Assembly (NCBI RefSeq): GCF_037392515.1
Contig: NC_090280.1
Span: 22,697,118 to 22,761,117 of the forward strand
Direction: 5' to 3'
DNA from: Haliotis asinina
Lineage: Eukaryota; Mollusca; Gastropoda; Lepetellida; Haliotidae
Length of the DNA: 64,000 bases
Each line of letters starts with the position of its first letter. Position 1 is the stretch's first letter. A program made the position numbers and the translations under genes. This document shows, in pieces, positions 11,401-21,745 of the stretch. The notes beneath the pieces are model-generated. The model saw only the letters and a program-made list of their open reading frames with translations, had not been told where the DNA came from and ran no database searches.

Positions 11401-14400
11401 AAACTCACTCTCAACTGCAAATACTTTTAAGGTATGTTGGGATTATTTCCTGCATGTGTTATTTCCTGGGATGTCAAAAGCACGGTGTTCAGGTATAACT
11501 GGGAAATAGTTGATTAAACATTTTAGTAACAAATCCAACCGGAATAGCTACAAAAATGAAGGAAGAAGAAAGTACAACTGAAAAGTAGTGTTCTTTTATA
11601 TAGTACATAATTTATACCACTTTTGGGCAAGTGGTGAATATAGTTTTATCCTCATAACTGATATATTCACCCATACTAAAGTTTATTGTTTTACTTTGAC
11701 TATAGTATGATCATAACTCAGCATTGCGAGAATGTCTACATTTACAAGTTTATAATAATTTTGTAAATATTCACAAAGGGGGGTAAATGGTGTGTAATCT
11801 GAAATGATGGGATGGTGGCTAATTGAAATGTATTCTTTTTTCTTGTATATATACTACTTCCATTATGATATTCATTACCACTCAGTGTAACGGTAGAAAA
11901 CCAGTATTTCACATCACACTCACATACTATCATGTTCGTCTTTGATTTAAATCAGTGGATTTATGCCACAGGAGATTAGTCTATTTTCTTATGTTCGATT
12001 TTGATTGAGTTTAAACACGCCGTTGGTGGTAACAAGAAAGGAAGAAAGTCGCCTCTTTGTGAAGAAAAGGAACCTGAGTCCAGCCTTTAACGTAGTGTTT
12101 ATACCTTTTAAGAGACACCATTATTGAGTGACATAAACTCATCCGAGAAGTCATGTGAAATAACAGCCACCTGTGTTGTATCTACTTGATATTTTGTTCC
12201 CTTTCTTGACCTACAAATTCTGTAAAGACTCTAATATTGTTCTGCACAATTAAATTTTGTATTTATGATTCACCTTTGTGCAACTTTACTAACAATTCGT
12301 TGATCGTATATTTGTCATCTAACATTTTGCACGTGTAATTGTCTACTCCCTTTCAGGGAGGGGATACATTCTTAATCGGTGAGTATTATGGCTTTGAAGT
12401 TTCTGACACAGTGTTAATTGATAGTATACCACAGATCAGGCTGCTGGTGGCTGGGAATAAATACGTACCCTTGTACGCTAAACTCTTGAGACTCATCACC
12501 AGTTTGTGCTCATTCGTAGGAGCTATTTTGTCCCTTATACTATGTCATACCTTTGTGGGGACAGTGCAGACTGAGCTTTCATGTCTGTTGACGTTTGTGG
12601 ATGCACAAGCATATTAATCCAGTACCACCACCTTTTTTCATGATAAGTACGAAGTACGATCAATCCGGTCTACACACACAAACGTGAACATCAACATGGA
12701 CTGTAAGTATGGTTCCCATCAGTGCGTCACCGACTGGGTTGTGACGCATTTCTCAAATCATGGTTGTGGTTACTAGACGAACCACCACCAGCGACCAAAG
12801 GTGACTTGAAACGCTTCACAGTACATTATGTCTAGAATTAATGTACTGTGAAGAGTTGGGGGTCATCTCAAAATTTTCACATTTAAAAAAATCTTTAATC
12901 CTCGCAATGACACGAGTGCCTGAGTTTGCGACCACATTAGTACCTAAATGCCTGTCTTATGGCTCGCATCCCTCAGTCTCCTTATAATGGGAATCAAGCC
13001 TCGAATCCTCTGCCATTCATTTAGTAGAACTACATCAATTCCTGCATAAGGATCTCCAGTTCAAATTTGTCATAACAAATAATCGAAAGACTTTCGATTT
13101 GGTTCATATCGTCAAATGATGGCGTCCAAAATGTGGCACGACAACGGTATACTTTCTGTTGATAACGTCGATCGGTGACTGTTCCTCAAAACCACAGGTA
13201 CAGTCTCATTCTAATGGTTCTGGATAGGAACCAGTGAAATCCGGGTGAGTCAACCCATGTTTATTGGAGGCGGCTAACGGCATCGGGTGGACAGGCTCGT
13301 TTATTTGGTTAACACATGCCATTGTATCTCAGTTGCATAGATCGATGCTCATACTGTTCACCACTTCATTGTCTGGTCCAGACTCAATAATATACATCCC
13401 ACCAAATTTAGTTGAAATATTGCTGTGTCCAACATTTAAAAAAAACAAGTAAACAAACAAAAATAGTGGAGAGTCGGACTCGCCAGTCTTTATTACTGAC
13501 AGAGTTCTTCTGTCTGTGTCATGGTATTACATGTTTCCAGACGAATTAGGACTCGATCATCAAGGTCATTGGTCTTTCTTGGTCTATACTTCACCAGTGG
13601 TCACTTGCTTCCTCACTGGACGACTAAAACAATTTTGGTGAATGTACAAGTTAGCACCGAGTCAGCAACAGGACATTTCAAGTCTGTCTTGCCGGTGTAA
13701 AAACATTTCCAGTTATATCACTTTCGTTAGGAAACTACAATTATGAAATTTCCAGCACGTTTACATGTATGCAATAGATTTTGTGAGGCAATTACGTTCC
13801 AGTGTGTTTAACTGTTTGTTTGGACAAACTTTAACCTTTGTAAAATTCTGTCCTCAGCATTGTCACTTACACCCGGGACCCAGGAGCAGACGGGGGCTAC
13901 CAGGAAATAGAAGGTTGGTGTCATAAGTCATTTCTAACATATTAAATGAAATATGTAATACATCAGAAGACCTTTCCTCAAAGGTTAAAAGGGTACCCAT
14001 GAATCATTAAATACTTAATGTATCACTTATGAGTAACAGTTCCTGGTTTTCTTTATTCATTCTGAACATCTGAACATTCACGACAAATGGTGGTTACTTA
14101 TTTCAGCGCAGTTTCTTGTACACTTGTAATTTCTGAAACGTGTTTAAAGAGTATCAAAGTCGCATATCGACGTGCAGTAATAAAATCATTAAGGGTGGAC
14201 AAAGAACCATCCCTTTGAGTTCATCATTAACCACAGAATATTGTAACTTTCAGAGACAGGATACGCTGATTATCGGTGAGTTTCAAATGAAATGAATAAA
14301 CAGTTCATCGCCTCGAATAGCTGCCAAATTAATGCAGCATGAAGCAATACTCACTCATTTATTCTCCACAAAACGGTGTGACCTTGAACGACTTCAGAGT

Positions 14401-17400
14401 GAAACTACACAAAATCCACATCATAATGTAATATTTTGTGTCAGTGACTTTGTGTGGACCTAATTATCTTTATAATGTCCTTATCACGTTTAATATTCAT
14501 TTCCTCACATTTTCCTCGTGTTCAATAATCACTTTCATCAGTCTGGTATTGTATCACAGGGAAGATGAAAATGACGGCAGCTACCAGGAAATAGAAGGTT
14601 GGTGTCTCAAGGTTAACTACGAGCGTGCTTAAGGACTGTGTGAACTGTGTCAATTCGGAGCCAAGAAATGTTGCCATATGAGTCTTATTATTTATTACAA
14701 TTTTATCATTTATCATTCCTGTTATAAATTAAGTCACGAAACATAACCAGGGTTCAGTGATAACAGATCCACTAGCCTGGACAGATGCAACGGTTATACT
14801 TCCCGTCGTGCCTCACGGATAATTCTTCCTTCTTCATTAACCCCCTGGATGCTGAGTTTTTTTTCAAGCGCACATTTTCGTAAGGTTTGAAAAGTGAACG
14901 TTTTGCGAGATTTGCGCTCGCGTGGTACTGGATCTGCGTACGGCTATAAAATTGCACAGAAATGTAGAATATTTAATTTCCCATCAGTTGGTATAAATAT
15001 ATATGCGGCTACCTCAGGGGTCTGAGAAATAGACACTGCTAAAAGTTGTCCAAAACTTTTGTGTGTGTTGAAAAACAGTAAATTTCTCCGTTTTTTATCG
15101 CGCACCACAATAAAAGCACTCTGCTACGTTTTTTTTTTAATTTGGCATCTTTGCGGAAAGTGTGAGCGAAGAAAATACAGCTTGATATCTGAACGACATA
15201 AGTGTATATGAAATGGATGTATGTACTAATGCATAACGTCATAATCACAAAATCAAAAATGACCTGCAATAAATGTCAAAAATCGATTTTCTACCATGAC
15301 GTCAAACGTCGACACAGTATTCATGCACGTATAAAGATAAGGGGGCATAACTCAGCTATGGTTTACATTAGGTCAATGTAACTCCGATCACATGGAGAGA
15401 ATTTGCTGTGGATACCGACAGTATATTTTCGTGATGTTTTGTTCACAGTGAACCAAACTATTCCAATACAAAGTTCCCCAATGTGAGAGGATACCGTTTG
15501 GTAGATTCACAATTTGTAAGATAAGATGCCAGTGTACTACATAAAAAAGCAGGTAATAGCGATTTGGATGTCCCTATCCGATACATATTTTAGTTCTTAG
15601 ATTCCCATATTCTCCTGTTTGTGTAGATGTATTTTTATTAATTTTGCATCATTATTAACGAAGTAACAGCCACAATTTCAAATGTAATGAAATAACTGAA
15701 AATAATGCGACATTTTAGTTGACGTCACGGCATGTTTCGTGCATTTTGTGACGTCGGAAAAAGACAACTCTGGTTGCTGATTAGTATATATCTAACCTAA
15801 TTTCCACTCAATGTGTAAAAGATCTTGGCTTCTGTGTCAGAATTCAACACTTTTTAGACAAAATATAAAATGAATGGTTTTATCACTGAAATAGTGTCCT
15901 GAACCTATCAACAATTACACGGTTCTACTACATATCTAATTGTGAGCAACACGCGCACCTGCCTAGCATCAATTTAGCATAAATGAAAATTTCACAATAC
16001 CTGATTATTCATTGAATATTCATTTAGGAAATAGACTTTTCTTCTCATGATTATGAAATCAATTCCATCATAAGTATGCAATGAAAGGTACAAAGAGATC
16101 GCTTTTTCAGTACAGAAGTATTAGGATATGGACGTAAGGTTTGTCCAAATTAAGACATGACCTGGTTTAAATATTTTTAACAATTTTCGTATAAATATTG
16201 TTTGAGATGGATATTCTGCCATCAGATATATTTTAATCGAATGTGAATTGACTTTATTATCGAGAAAAATGATAATGAATCATGAAACGTTTTTGACAAA
16301 GTCGCACCTGGTCAATTAATATTCATAATTGTTTTGTCTATAAAAATGACACAAACCAATACAATGAACAAGACAATTCCTTTAAATAGTAGTATGCGCG
16401 CCCCTACATTTCATAAAATGTGCAAAATCATTTTCATTGATATTATCCGTTTTACTTATAAGTTGGAATTAAATCGCTGTTTATTAACCTGTTCATACGA
16501 AACTGCAATATTTGTCCCAACGTATTGAATATTGCACATCACGGGAACTAAAGCACATGTTGCAGTAAAGGCTACGTGTGATCTTCCAACACTTGTGTAG
16601 AGGTTTAAAATGTGGTATAGTTCACTTACTGAGTCAGTTTCCCATGTAAGTATTATTCAAACAATCAAAAGCTTTCAAAGAATAAAAACGCATACCTTAT
16701 ATCCACATATGATATGGTGTTGAACATGGATATATGTAGATAATGAAATCAGTTTCGTGAAAAAATATCTGAACGATATGCAAAATATACATCACAATAC
16801 TGAAAATGCAATCGGAATGGTATGGGCATTGTGTTTACTCTTGTTCAACCGACCTTCACCTCAAAGAAATTGCCTAATATGTGCAACAATGTTGACGTGT
16901 GACATCACTACCGATGACCGATTTCTTTCAAAATGGCGGCTTCGCTGAGAAGGGTACACAGGAATTTGCGAGGACTTTTTGCTTGATTCAGGGATCTTTT
17001 GTATATAAATGTGAGATGTAAGTAATCAGAATTATTCTGACTATCTGTGTAGTGTCATCTGTTCTTGTCGTTTACATTGTAAATGACGTAAGAAGCCAGA
17101 AATGAAGATAAGTACCGTTGTCGTTCTGCGTGATTTTGCGTCAGTCATGGCGTCACGCTGCACTGAAAGTTTGACAGTTTCTTATGAATTACCAAATTAT
17201 TTCATTGTATCTATTTTCAATTTGCTATGTTTTGCCACGATACTCTTCCCCTGAATATACTAAACGTATTGAGCCATTGTAAGCAATGATTAGACATCTG
17301 GATGTTGGAAACTTTCCGAAAATGCTACGCAGTGTAAAATTGGAATTTTTCTTTGTTTACAGTTCACTCAAGCGCTGTCTATCGAGCACAGCGTTCGTTT

Positions 17401-20123
17401 TCTTACAAAGTATATTTCGTTTCGTTTTGTCTAGACAGTTGGTATTGGTGACAAAGACCTTTTGTAATTTGATTCTAAGATGCTTGGGGAATTCAATGAT
17501 GCATTTGTCGCAGCTAACTATGAAGAAAACATGATGCAATAGGCGCGCCGGCGTCTTCTCGAAAAGTGATTTTGTAAACACTAACCAATATGGCGGAAAG
17601 CGCATTTCGACGTTCATGTAAGTGTATTTTCGAAAACATCCCAACCGATTCTAGGTACATCGGTGACGTTTCAGAATTATCATTACTGGTTACATGAAAA
17701 CTTGATATCAGTGATCATTAATATGCTATTTTTGAAATTCATCACTCCCAGTAATTATCCGATTTTCACATTTCAAAAGATACTGCAAATAACGCTGTGA
17801 ATCTCGATTTTGTACAGTTTGAAAAATGGCGACATTTACGATGAAGCCTATTTTGAAAGACGATTTTAAGCACTTTAGCTTGGTCTGAGATAATAGTGGA
17901 TGGTATCAAGAAACTGGGAATTTCCCTCAGAATTCAAAACTGTGAAGTATTTATATATGCGTGGTATATTTAGAATTTTATTGGACTTCCAAGTGAGGTA
18001 TGTAGAGGAGGGACATATATGTCCCTGTGGCATCCAGGGGGTTAATTGCTTGCTTCCTTTTCCCGTTATGCGATGTAGACAGGACTCTCCTACCTTATGA
18101 AGAATCGTAGTTTCTTTGACAAGTTGGTCCTAGAACAAATACCATTTTCTTATGTTTAAAAAATCTTAGCTGGCCATTATTGATGTCCGAAATATATTCA
18201 GTGTTTAGTACGAACAAGGTAATATTTCATACCTCACGGATGAATCTTTTTCCATTGTCCATCTCTCGCTTCAGTTGATGTTTTGTGATGAAGACAGGGC
18301 TCTGTTAGTTTATTATGAATTGTAGTATCTTTGAAAAAATAGTTACAAAAAGCATTTCTTCCAAATATACTGCAATCAGTAGCTGTGATTTGAAAATAAG
18401 TAGAGGATACTAAACGACCTTCCGTGTAATACCATTTTTATAAAACGAGTTAATGGTTTGGTATCAGACGAGCGAAAGTGAGTTTGACACTAAATCTTTA
18501 ACGAGTTTAATGTTTATTACTCGCCAGCATAAATTGACAGAAACTGCGGCGAAATTGCCTACAGTGTGAGGACTCTCAGCTTTCAAGTCAAACAAGGTCT
18601 AGTAAAAACATTAGCATTGTGACGTCACAACTGTGAACCATTTTGACGTCATACGTGAAGCGATATTACACTAGTGTATTACTGCAGCCGTCGGTTCCAA
18701 ATGCATTCCCGTGCTTCAAATACTCAATAACACCCGGAAATTGGCCAACACATGATGTTTATCTCCTAAATATTAACGACGGATCTCATATGTGTCCAAT
18801 AATAAGTACATGTGTTATATCAGGAGGTGATGTCAACGTAGACGACATCGTCCCCATCGTAGCTGTCTACTCCGTTATGCTGACTGCTGTGGCAGTTGTG
18901 GTGGCGGCAGTCACTGTTCTTGTCTGCAAGGACGTGAAAGGTACAGTGAATATATGAATCCTTTCCATCAAATGAATCAAACGCATTCAGTCATCAGTGC
19001 ACTCCCCTCCACAAACCAACACACCTCAAGCAGCACGCCCTGACCCCAAAGTGAATTGGTCTTCAACAACCCACTGGTATGCTCGTCATAACAGGCCAGT
19101 AATGCTAGTTGATTTCTTCAGCGATTTCAGTATAATTTACCAATCAGTGAAGGGGTACCCGGTAGGATGAGATGATAATGACTGCAAACCATACACTGTC
19201 TTACAATACACCTTGGAGATCCGGGTTAGAACTGATCCTGTGCAACATATGCTTGTCACAAATGCAAATGTCTCTTTTATTCGTTGTTGTTTGGATTCAG
19301 TAAAGGTCAGTGCAGTAGCTTTATGGTTAAAGCGATCATTCGCAACGCTGAAGACCGCAAAATGTGTGAAGCCCATTTCTGGTGTTCGCAACATGATATT
19401 GCTGGAGTACTGCCAAAGGTGACATAAAACTACTCTTAGTCTCTCAGCCTGGCGTTCCAATACGTTACATTTTCTGAATATTGTCATAAGCAGAGAAAAA
19501 CAATACTCACTCACTTACTCGTGTTCAGTAAGTGGTAATGTAGACGATTAATTCATTTTAAGTCTTCCCTTTGTTTCGTTTTCAGAGGACCAGGGTAGAA
19601 GGTACATATATATACTTTTGTATCTTAAATGCTGGAGTAGTATGGAAGAAAATCATTATATACTTGTCCAGTTACAGTCTTATGTCTATGTAAAGACTAT
19701 TTACTCGACTTATATCAGAAGACTAACATCATATTTAAACAAACAACCCAATTGCGTAAACCGATGCTTATGCTGTTGATAACTGGATTGTCTGGTCCAC
19801 ACTCGATTATTTACAGACAGCTGCCATATAGCTGAAATATTACTGAGTGTGACGTTAAATAACGAACCACCGAACAACAGCCATCGGGATCATCTATATA
19901 AATATAAGTCTAATGTCGTAATTACAGATGTGGTGACTACCTTACTGTGATGGCAGAGAGATTATCCCATGACTTCAGTGATGTACCTCGTGCTTCCAAC
20001 AACGATGTCTTACCTCTACATGATTACGAGAGAGTCCTGAGGGAACAGTTCCACATCTACACGTCTCTCCACCCCCAATCTTTCTCAACAGAGGACCACA
20101 GTACCTGGCGACACCTAAACTGA
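5432..20123 (+). CDS. Gene A: IgSF transmembrane receptor, 11-12 exons, full gene model
   Basis: Likely a cell-surface immunoglobulin-superfamily receptor or adhesion protein. Exons: 5432-5495 signal, 7639-7983 Ig1 (V-like), 9166-9483 Ig2, 10054-10320 Ig3, 10963-11085 TM1, 12357-12378, 13858-13913, 14254-14275, 14542-14597 (cytoplasmic modules), 18824-18940 TM2, 19586-19601, 19928-20123 (stop TGA). Every internal exon is bordered by AG and GT. Phases are 1 at all junctions except the microexon joins, which are phase 2 and match. The TM1-plus-modules form without TM2 sums to 494 codons; Ig3 joined directly to TM2 gives 440. Including both TM exons would put two TM helices in one chain, so they are probably alternatives. 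The three Ig domains face outside and a tyrosine-rich tail faces the cytosol. Gene B is an inverted paralogue. Family is certain at the IgSF level; the exact orthologue is not recognised. Transcript evidence is lacking. Confidence 0.8.
6308..6514 (+). repeat. tRNA-derived SINE with long ACTC/ACTG tail
   Basis: GGCTGTGGGGTAGCCTTGTG head, ACATGGGTACAATGTGTAAA middle, ATATTGCGAAACTCGGCGCA, then about 70 bp of ACTC repeats. In intron 1 of gene A. Confidence 0.8.
6686..6785 (+). repeat. SINE 3' fragment with ACTCACGC repeats
   Basis: CACGATATTGATGGAATATT is followed by a run of CACGCACT units. In intron 1 of gene A. Confidence 0.65.
7639..7983 (+). CDS. Gene A exon 2: V-like Ig domain (Ig1)
   Basis: This 345-nt phase 1-1 exon follows a TTTTTCAG acceptor and ends at GTAAGT. 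The 115-residue domain has the V/I-set frame: VGQSVNMTW in strand B, and a VDVQDAGVYNLTT strand-F motif in which D-x-G-x-Y is kept. Both canonical disulfide cysteines are absent: the strand-B position reads Met-Thr-Trp and Asn follows the strand-F Tyr. Several N-x-S/T sites suggest N-glycosylation. The same cysteine loss in loci C and D suggests a real property of this domain class. Confidence 0.75.
8361..8915 (+). repeat. 37-bp intronic minisatellite carrying splice-acceptor-like motifs
   Basis: About 15 tandem copies of a 37-bp unit lie in the intron between Ig1 and Ig2 of gene A. Each unit has a pyrimidine tract followed by TACAG or AACAG and then ACGTTTTATAACACCTGAC, so most units look like a 3' splice site on the coding strand. 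Units differ by a few substitutions; one is 36 bp. The true acceptor used for Ig2 appears to lie further downstream at 9165. Confidence 0.9.
9166..9483 (+). CDS. Gene A exon 3: C2/I-type Ig domain (Ig2)
   Basis: A 318-nt phase 1-1 exon between CACAG and GTAGGT. The domain has the usual landmarks: VNLTC in strand B, YTWRR with the core Trp in strand C, and GVYSC in strand F. An acidic segment (GEEGLLSDWS) follows before the G strand. The paralogous exons in B and C keep the same S/DWS segment. Confidence 0.85.
10054..10320 (+). CDS. Gene A exon 4: C2-type Ig domain (Ig3)
   Basis: A 267-nt phase 1-1 exon between CCAG and GTAAGA. It shows VTVRC (strand B), a Cys-rich turn SADCNPAC, SVTW (core Trp) and GQYTC (strand F), then the G strand ending LTLEV. 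The additional cysteine pair in the B-C turn is conserved in genes B and C, so it may form an extra disulfide. N-glycosylation sites lie near the end (NNS, NLT). Confidence 0.87.
10511..10652 (+). repeat. tRNA-derived SINE
   Basis: GGTGGGGTAGCCTAGTGGTT (A-box-like) and TTGTTTCGAATCTC (B-box-like) precede the common tail. It lies between Ig3 and TM1 of gene A. Confidence 0.85.
10963..11085 (+). CDS. Gene A exon 5: transmembrane segment TM1
   Basis: A 123-nt phase 1-1 exon after TTTCAG. It encodes a short juxtamembrane stretch (RELNESGVVSM) and about 24 hydrophobic residues rich in Val and Ile, ending in the stop-transfer sequence CRKHRLR. Gene B has an exon of exactly the same length at 52659-52781, about 80% identical in protein. 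There is no charged residue inside the helix. Confidence 0.8.
11273..11415 (+). repeat. tRNA-derived SINE
   Basis: GGTGGGGTAGCCCAGTCGTT and GGGTTCGATTTCC give A- and B-box-like sequences; the tail is shortened. It lies just after TM1 of gene A. Confidence 0.85.
12357..13913 (+). CDS. Gene A cytoplasmic module 1 (22-nt microexon 12357-12378 plus 56-nt exon 13858-13913)
   Basis: A 22-nt microexon (TTTCAG acceptor, GTGAGT donor) is followed 1.5 kb on by a 56-nt exon. Together they give 78 nt, 26 residues, phase 1 to phase 1. The peptide contains GYILN, TYTRD and GGYQEIE. YQEI resembles the pYEEI ligand preferred by Src-family SH2 domains. Neither exon reads through in frame without the other, which supports joint use. 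A second copy of the same two-exon arrangement follows. Confidence 0.7.
13231..13440 (+). repeat. SINE of the second family
   Basis: GCGGCTAACGGCATCGGGTG head, TTGTCTGGTCCAGACTCAAT core and GTTGAAATATTGCTGTGT tail. In the intron before the first 56-nt exon of gene A. Confidence 0.75.
14254..14597 (+). CDS. Gene A cytoplasmic module 2 (22-nt microexon 14254-14275 plus 56-nt exon 14542-14597)
   Basis: This is a tandem duplicate of module 1 with identical exon lengths and phases (22 and 56 nt). The residues include TGYADYRL, YHREDEND and GSYQEIE. The acceptors (TTTCAG, TCATCAG) and donors (GTGAGT, GTTGGT) are all present. Including or skipping one module would change the tail by exactly 26 residues. 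Confidence 0.7.
14841..18041. mobile_element. Non-autonomous piggyBac-like element, 3.2 kb
   Basis: TTAA occurs on both sides (14837-14840 and 18042-18045) of a 3,201-bp AT-rich block. Its ends are the inverted repeat CCCCCTGGATGC. The right end carries a subterminal palindrome (GAGGGACATATATGTCCCT). TTAA target duplication and C-rich termini fit the piggyBac superfamily. No transposase domain is visible in any frame. Short Met-led stretches at 16931 (MAASLRRVHRN) and 17590 (MAESAFRRS, followed by GTAAGT) might be relics of captured or original 5' exons. The block lies in gene A between module 2 and TM2. The matching intron of gene B (49020-49090) has the flanks joined without it. Confidence 0.75.
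18824..18940 (+). CDS. Gene A exon: second transmembrane segment TM2
   Basis: A 117-nt phase 1-1 exon after ATATCAG and before GTACAG. It encodes an acidic stalk (GGDVNVDDIVPIV), a hydrophobic helix rich in Ala and Val, and the stop-transfer CKDVK. The phase allows Ig3 to splice directly here instead of to TM1, or cytoplasmic module 2 to splice past it. Gene B has an exon of the same length at 48715-48831. Two TM exons in one gene with compatible phases suggest alternative anchors; a second gene with its ectodomain lost is the other reading. Confidence 0.7.
19306..19432 (+). repeat. tRNA-derived SINE, degenerate
   Basis: GTAGCTTTATGGTTAAAGCG head, GTGTGAAGCCCATTTCTGGT and GATATTGCTGGAGTACTGCC. 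Between TM2 and the 16-nt microexon. Confidence 0.75.
19586..19601 (+). CDS. Gene A 16-nt microexon
   Basis: A 16-nt exon after TTTTCAG and before GTACAT shifts phase 1 to phase 2, exactly what the terminal exon needs. It adds EDQGRR across its junctions. Gene B has a 16-nt equivalent at 48174-48189 reading ENQDNR. Confidence 0.6.
19753..19872 (+). repeat. SINE of the second family, 3' part
   Basis: GATTGTCTGGTCCACACTCG and CATATAGCTGAAATATTACT. In the last intron of gene A. Confidence 0.75.
19928..20123 (+). CDS. Gene A terminal coding exon: tyrosine-rich C terminus
   Basis: The exon starts in phase 2 after ATTACAG and runs 64 codons to TGA at 20121. It begins CGDYLTVMAERL and contains YLTV, then YERV and YTSL separated by seven residues (YxxV-x7-YxxL), close to the ITAM spacing rule except for Val at the first hydrophobic position. 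The first 34 residues are identical in gene B, with only two silent differences. The end of the coding region is the first copy of an 83-bp tandem repeat. Confidence 0.75.
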
Positions 20124-20287
20124 TGGTAGAGTTCCACTTCTACACGTCTCTCCACCCTTCATACTCCTCAGCAGAAGACCACGGTACCATGTGAAGTCTG
20201 AACTGACTGTACAGCTCCCCATCTACACGTTTCTCCACCCTTCATCTTCCTCAACAGAGGACCACAGTACCAGGTGAAGCCCATATA
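20043..20287 (+). repeat. 83-bp tandem repeat across the end of the gene A coding region
   Basis: About three degenerate copies of a unit that begins near GAACAGTTCCACATCTACAC. The first copy is coding (EQFHIYTSL); the later ones lie beyond the stop. The period is not a multiple of three, so each copy changes frame. Gene B carries the same array at about 47520-47716. The Tc1-like element has inserted into the third copy. Confidence 0.75.
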
Positions 20288-21745
20288 TACTCGTCCAAAA
20301 TAGAAAGCGTGCATTGAAGAAATTGATCAAACTAAAAAAGAAAACAATTTCGTAAGTGTAAAAAATGTTAACCTGTTCATGAAAAAGTTATTTTGAACAC
20401 AAAAACGGTTTTCCCCGTTAAAATTGCGGTAACGTTAAATGACGTGCTGCACGTTTGTGAAAAAGCATGTTTTACACCTGGAGAGTGTGAACATGCATGC
20501 AGCAGTGTGAAACCTTGGGTATTTAAACACAAAAGTAACGCCTTCCTATCGTTCACATTTAAACTTGCGCTGCTGTTGAAACGACTCCAATTTAGTATGT
20601 CAAGATTGACAATAAATCAACATCTCCTTGCCCGTGTTTATGATTAGAGCTGGCAGAACACACAGAGAGGTTGCCCAGCATTTCAACTGTCACCGTAACA
20701 CTGTAGACAGGCTAGTCCATCGACCCCTCTCCTGGAGACCCCGAGTTACCACCCCTGAACAAGATCGGTATATCCGTGTCACCCATCTCCTTAACCGGCA
20801 ACGACGACAGCCAGGAACATCCCTGACCTGAGACGGATGCATCCTCAAACAGTAATCAACCGGCAGAGAGAATACGGCTTACGTCCTCGAAGACCTGCAA
20901 TTCGTCCGATTTCGACGTTCGTCTGCAGTGGTGTACACAACATCATAGGCATCCCTTACACTGGTGGCGACGTGTTTTATTCACAAATGAAAGTCGTTTC
21001 CATCTTTCATCATCAGATGGTCGCCAGAGAGTGTACAGATGTCGAAACGAACGCTACGCAGATCCATTTGTCGTGGAGCGAAACCGTTATGGAGGAGGGG
21101 CTCTCATGGTGTGGGGTGGCATCACTGCCCGTAACAGAACTGCGCTGGTCATTATTGATGGCAACCTCAATGCAACCAGATATCGTGATAAAGTGCTTGC
21201 ACCTGTTGATGTACCGTTTCTGCAACATCACGGCCCCGGCGTCATTCTACAGCAGGACAACACCCGACCCCAAACAGCTCATGCTGTTCAACAGTATCTG
21301 CAGCAACAGCAAGTGGATGTTCTTCTGTGGCCCGATATCTCACCCACTGAGCACGTATGGGACGAAATGAAACGTCAGCTACTCCGGCTTCCCCATGCAC
21401 CGTCAACGCTTGTGGAACTCCAAAGACAGCTTATCAGAATATGGAATAACATCCCACAACACTCCCATGCTAACCTGTTCGCTTCCATGAGGCGTAGTAG
21501 ATGCACAGCAGTAGTCGATGCAGACGGAAGTCATACTAGATACTGAGTGTGTGACTTTTGTGGTAGACCCCTTGTGTCTGACTCTCCATGGCACCAAGAG
21601 TAGCGTAATGAAATTTCTCGTGTTGATCACAAATTGATTGATCTGTGATGTAATGAAATTTCCATGAAATAAAATTATATATCATGGAAATTTGTGGTAT
21701 TTGTGTTATTTTTTAGCATGCACACTTTCTTTTTTGGGGAGAGTA
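20288..21745 (+). mobile_element. Tc1/mariner-family DNA transposon, inactive
   Basis: The element is flanked by TA duplications (20286-20287 and 21746-21747) and has imperfect inverted ends of about 27 bp beginning TACTC and containing AGAAAGYGTGCAT. It spans 1,458 bp. The transposase starts near 20598 (MSRLTINQ) and shows a helix-turn-helix like region (GRTHREVAQHFNCHRNTV), then LFTNESRF, VMVWGGI-like LMVWGGI, QQDNTRPQTA and SPTEHVWDEM. It is broken by frame changes near 20640 and between 20829 and 20955. The first catalytic Asp is Asn, and the second Asp to Glu spacing is 30 rather than the usual 34 because four residues are missing after the Trp-Pro. It is therefore dead. It interrupts the gene A 3'UTR; gene B lacks it. 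Confidence 0.9.

Noticed and set aside
12339-12617. 92-codon open frame around a gene A microexon
   Set aside because: No homology or domain is visible, and the matched microexon pairs support a 22-nt exon rather than read-through.
15000-18000. Transposase gene within the TTAA-flanked element
   Set aside because: No frame shows DDE or piggyBac domain residues; only short unrelated open stretches are present.
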